A stretch of DNA of 40,399 bases, taken from contig CAIOAQ010000185.1 in the NCBI GenBank assembly GCA_903856025.1, positions 1 through 40,399 of the forward strand. The letters run 5' to 3'. Source of the stretch: an uncultured beta proteobacterium. Lineage in GTDB: Bacteria > Pseudomonadota > Gammaproteobacteria > Burkholderiales > Burkholderiaceae_C. Below are positions 37,376 through 40,399 of this stretch, piece after piece. The notes beneath the pieces are model-generated. The model searched no databases. It was not told where the DNA came from and saw only the letters and a list, made by a program, of their open reading frames with translations. How positions within the stretch are numbered: position 1 is the stretch's first letter; each line of letters begins with the position of its first letter. A program made the position numbers and the translations under genes.

Positions 37376-38176
37376 TCACCTGTTACTTTGTTGTGCTGTT
37401 TTCAAGCTGGTATCTACCGTGCTTACCCCGTTGAGACGTATCGCGTAGCCGTCGGAGTGGCGCAAATCCACCGAGGCGAGTTGCTCTATCGTGCGGTTGT
37501 AGCGGGATGTGATCTGGGTCGCGGTTTTTACAAAACGCTCCACACGAGCGATAAGATCCGACGTGCTGCCCCCGCCAAGCTCCAATTCGGTGCCGCTGTC
37601 AAACTGTGCCCGCCAGCCACCACGGGGTGTCAATTCGAGTTGAACAATGGTCATGTCGATGGGCTTCAACACGGGTTGCAGCGTTTGCAGCATGGCCAGC
37701 ACCTGGGCGCTTTGCCCGTCCGGACCGGACAGTCGGGGCAGGTCTTCTTTTTCAAGTTCACCCAGATTGGCTTCGAACACTTCGCCATAGCTGTTGACCA
37801 GGCTCGCATCACCCTCCACACCCCAATAGGCTACGGCCTGGTGTTCCTGCAATTGCACCTTGAGCCGGTTCGGGAAGTCCCTGCGGACGATGGCCTGACG
37901 CACCCAGGGCATGGCTTCAAAAACCTTGCGTGCGGCGTTCACATCCAGCGTGAAAAATGTACCTTGCAAATGTGGCATCACATTGGCCCTGAGCGTCAGT
38001 GCGTTGTAGTGCGCCACGTCTCCCGCCACGGTGACGCCGCGGATGTTGAACTGCGGCATGCGAGCCACCCACGCCAGTGCGGAGCCCAACAGCATGAGCA
38101 GCACCACTCCGAACAGGGCCGTGGCGACCCCGTTCATGAGTTTGATGTCCAGCGGCAGGGGCGTGTTGGGTTTCAT
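37376..38176 (-). CDS. ftsQ: Cell division protein FtsQ
   Basis: Single N-terminal TM, POTRA-like [54 protein letters not shown] overlap with ddl. Confidence 0.95.
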   Translation of the reverse strand: MKPNTPLPLDIKLMNGVATALFGVVLLMLLGSALAWVARMPQFNIRGVTVAGDVAHYNALTLRANVMPHLQGTFFTLDVNAARKVFEAMPWVRQAIVRRDFPNRLKVQLQEHQAVAYWGVEGDASLVNSYGEVFEANLGELEKEDLPRLSGPDGQSAQVLAMLQTLQPVLKPIDMTIVQLELTPRGGWRAQFDSGTELELGGGSTSDLIARVERFVKTATQITSRYNRTIEQLASVDLRHSDGYAIRLNGVSTVDTSLKTAQQSNR

Positions 38177-39123
38177 GCGGTGGCGTAATCCCGTGTGGCG
38201 GAACTGAGCACTTGCAGGCAAAGTGCGGGGTAGCTGATGCCTGCGGCCTTGGCCGACATCGGAACCAGCGAATGACCGGTCATGCCGGGGCTGGTGTTGA
38301 TTTCAAGCAGGTAGGGTTTGCGGGTGGTGCCATCAATCATCACGTCGGCACGTGCCCAGCCACGGCAGCCCAGGCTTTTATAGGCTTGCAGTACCAGCGC
38401 CTGGATGTGGGCTTCTTCGCCTTCGGGCAGCCCACAAGGCACCAGGTACTGGGTGTCGTTGGTGAAATACTTGTTCTGGTAGTCGTAGTTGCCGTCCGGG
38501 GCTTTGATGCGGATCACCGGCAGGGCGTGCGCCTCTGTGCCGCTGCCCAGCACCGGAATCGTGACCTCATCACCGGCGATGAATTGTTCACACAGCACAT
38601 CGTCATGGGTGCCCGCAGCCAGTGCGTAGGCGGCGTCGCATTGCGCCAGCGAGGTCACCTTGGTCAGGCCGATGGTGGAGCCTTCGCGGGCGGGCTTGAC
38701 GATCATGGGACAGCCCAACTCGGCAAATGCCGCGCGCGTGCCGTCGGCACTGTCCACTTTCTTCCAGGCGGGGGTGGGCAAGCCATCGGCGCGCCAGATG
38801 TGTTTGGTCATGAGCTTGTCGATGGCAATGCTGGAGGCCATCACGCCCGGGCCGGTGTAAGGGATGCCCAGCAACTCCAGGGCACCTTGGACCGTGCCGT
38901 CTTCACCAAAACGGCCGTGCAGGGCGATGAAGCAGCGGGTGAAACCTTCTTTTTTGAGGTCGCCCAGGTCACGCTCGGATGGATCGAATGCAAACGCGTT
39001 CACGCCCAGGCTTTGCAGCGCCTGCAGCACGCCGTTGCCCGACATCAAGGACACCTCACGCTCGGCAGACGCTCCGCCCATGAGCACGGCCACTTTTTCA
39101 TTCTTCATATCAAATTGATTCAT
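38173..39123 (-). CDS. ddl: D-alanine--D-alanine ligase
   Basis: [69 protein letters not shown]. Confidence 0.97.
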   Translation of the reverse strand: MNQFDMKNEKVAVLMGGASAEREVSLMSGNGVLQALQSLGVNAFAFDPSERDLGDLKKEGFTRCFIALHGRFGEDGTVQGALELLGIPYTGPGVMASSIAIDKLMTKHIWRADGLPTPAWKKVDSADGTRAAFAELGCPMIVKPAREGSTIGLTKVTSLAQCDAAYALAAGTHDDVLCEQFIAGDEVTIPVLGSGTEAHALPVIRIKAPDGNYDYQNKYFTNDTQYLVPCGLPEGEEAHIQALVLQAYKSLGCRGWARADVMIDGTTRKPYLLEINTSPGMTGHSLVPMSAKAAGISYPALCLQVLSSATRDYATA

Positions 39124-39166
39124 AGCCCTCGTCCTTATTGCGTAAGAAGCTCTGAAGTTAATAGCA
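39111..39166 (-). repeat. Degenerate dispersed element copy spanning the murC end / ddl start
   Basis: Minus strand TGCTATTAACTTCAGAGCTTCTTACGCAATAAGGACGAGGGCTATGAATCAATTTG. Confidence 0.6.
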
Positions 39167-40399
39167 TGGTGGCTACTTTGCCAGCCACCGCTCCGATTGA
39201 ACCTGCACCCATGCACAGCACCACGTCGCCGTCTCTGGCGGCATCCACGATGGCCTGCGGCATGGCGGCAATGTCATCCACAAACACCGGCTCTACCTTG
39301 CCCGCCACACGCAGTGCGCGCGCCAGGCTGCGGCCGTCGGCAGCGACGATGGGGGTTTCGCCAGCGGCATACACCTCTGACAGAAGGACCGCGTCGGCTT
39401 GTGCGATCACTTTCACGAAATCGTCAAAACAATCCCGGGTGCGGGTAAAGCGGTGCGGCTGAAACGCCAGGACCAGGCGACGGCCCGGAAAGGCCCCACG
39501 TGCGGCCGCCAGCGTGGCGGCCATTTCGACCGGGTGGTGGCCGTAGTCTTCCACCAACGTGAAGCTGCCACCGCCGTGCGATGCGCTGACGGGTTGTTCG
39601 CCGTGGAGTTGAAAGCGTCGACCCACGCCTTTGAAGCTGGCCAGGGCACGCAACACGGCATCGTCGTCAATGCTCAGTTCGACCGCAACCGCGATGGCCG
39701 ACAAGGCATTGAGCACGTTGTGCCGGCCGGGCAGGTTCAGCACCACGTCCAGGTCGGGCAACACCACGCCGTTGCGCCGCTGCACGGTGAAGTGCATCTG
39801 TCCCCCCACCGCACGCACATTCAGGGCGCGAACCTGCGCACCTTCTTCAAAGCCGTAGCTGGTGATGGGGCAGGTGACTTGCGGCACGATGTCGCGCACG
39901 GCAGCGTCGTCGGTGCACAAAATGGCCGTGCCATAAAACGGCATGCGGTGCAGAAAGTCCACAAAGGCTTTCTTCAGTTTTTCAAAATCGTGACCATAGG
40001 TTTCCATGTGGTCGGCGTCGATGTTGGTCACCACCGCCATCACCGGCAGCAGGTTTAAAAACGAGGCATCCGACTCATCAGCCTCCACCACGATGTAGTC
40101 GCCACTGCCCAAACGGGCATTGGCACCGGCGCTATTGAGGCGCCCGCCGATCACAAAAGTGGGATCCAGTCCGGCCGCGGCCAGCACGCTGGCCACCAGG
40201 CTGGTGGTGGTGGTCTTGCCGTGCGTGCCCGCGATGGCGATGCCCAGCTTGAGCCGCATCAGTTCGGCCAGCATCAGCGCGCGCGGCACGATGGGAATGT
40301 GCATCTCGCGGGCGCGAATCACCTCGGGGTTGTCCTGCTTGACGGCGGTGGACGTCACCACCGCATCGGCGCCGGTGACATGGTCGGCGCTGTGGCCTA
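39135..40399 (-). CDS. murC: UDP-N-acetylmuramate--L-alanine ligase (N-terminus outside window)
   Basis: [26 protein letters not shown] read to the window edge, [60 protein letters not shown]. Confidence 0.96.
   Translation of the reverse strand, partial: GHSADHVTGADAVVTSTAVKQDNPEVIRAREMHIPIVPRALMLAELMRLKLGIAIAGTHGKTTTTSLVASVLAAAGLDPTFVIGGRLNSAGANARLGSGDYIVVEADESDASFLNLLPVMAVVTNIDADHMETYGHDFEKLKKAFVDFLHRMPFYGTAILCTDDAAVRDIVPQVTCPITSYGFEEGAQVRALNVRAVGGQMHFTVQRRNGVVLPDLDVVLNLPGRHNVLNALSAIAVAVELSIDDDAVLRALASFKGVGRRFQLHGEQPVSASHGGGSFTLVEDYGHHPVEMAATLAAARGAFPGRRLVLAFQPHRFTRTRDCFDDFVKVIAQADAVLLSEVYAAGETPIVAADGRSLARALRVAGKVEPVFVDDIAAMPQAIVDAARDGDVVLCMGAGSIGAVAGKVATMLLTSELLTQ

Noticed and set aside
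37145-39462. Long plus-strand ORFs (347 and 416 aa) opposite ftsQ and ddl
   Set aside because: Antisense to recognisable dcw genes, no supporting motifs.
1-40399. CRISPR arrays, tRNA/rRNA genes, IS elements, prophage or toxin-antitoxin genes
   Set aside because: No regularly spaced repeats, cloverleaf-like sequences, transposase/integrase or toxin-antitoxin ORFs were recognised.

Overview
This 40.4 kb window is a chromosomal segment of a betaproteobacterium. It looks like Burkholderiales/Comamonadaceae (Rhodoferax/Polaromonas-like); that lineage is inferred from gene content and protein sequence only. The left part holds housekeeping genes: a molybdopterin oxidoreductase fragment, an SDR reductase, a BepA-like M48 protease, moaC, a PglL-like O-oligosaccharyltransferase, ruvB, an alpha-carbonic anhydrase, queC, an esterase, ruvA, phoH and ybeY. 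The middle (12.4-25.5 kb) holds a surface-glycan locus (tviB-like, cysC, wzm/wzt, methyltransferase, two-domain glycosyltransferase). It converges on a minus-strand operon that begins with a sigma54-promoted type IV pilin gene and continues through a GT-C-like membrane protein, GT2, GT4, epimerase and GT2. The right part holds an RNB nuclease, a TonB-like protein, aroE, mtgA, plsC, a CdsA-like protein, ruvC, lpxC and the dcw genes ftsZ-ftsA-ftsQ-ddl-murC. The most interesting unexplained signal is a degenerate ~55-60 bp dispersed element (core ~TACRAGGGCTAGAGGCYGATTTTG). I find about ten copies, most lying inside or across the ends of coding genes, in both orientations and in more than one reading frame. 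A second, unrelated ~105 bp structured palindromic repeat occurs twice, each copy starting within the stop codon of the upstream gene. All alignments were done by hand; no database search was run.
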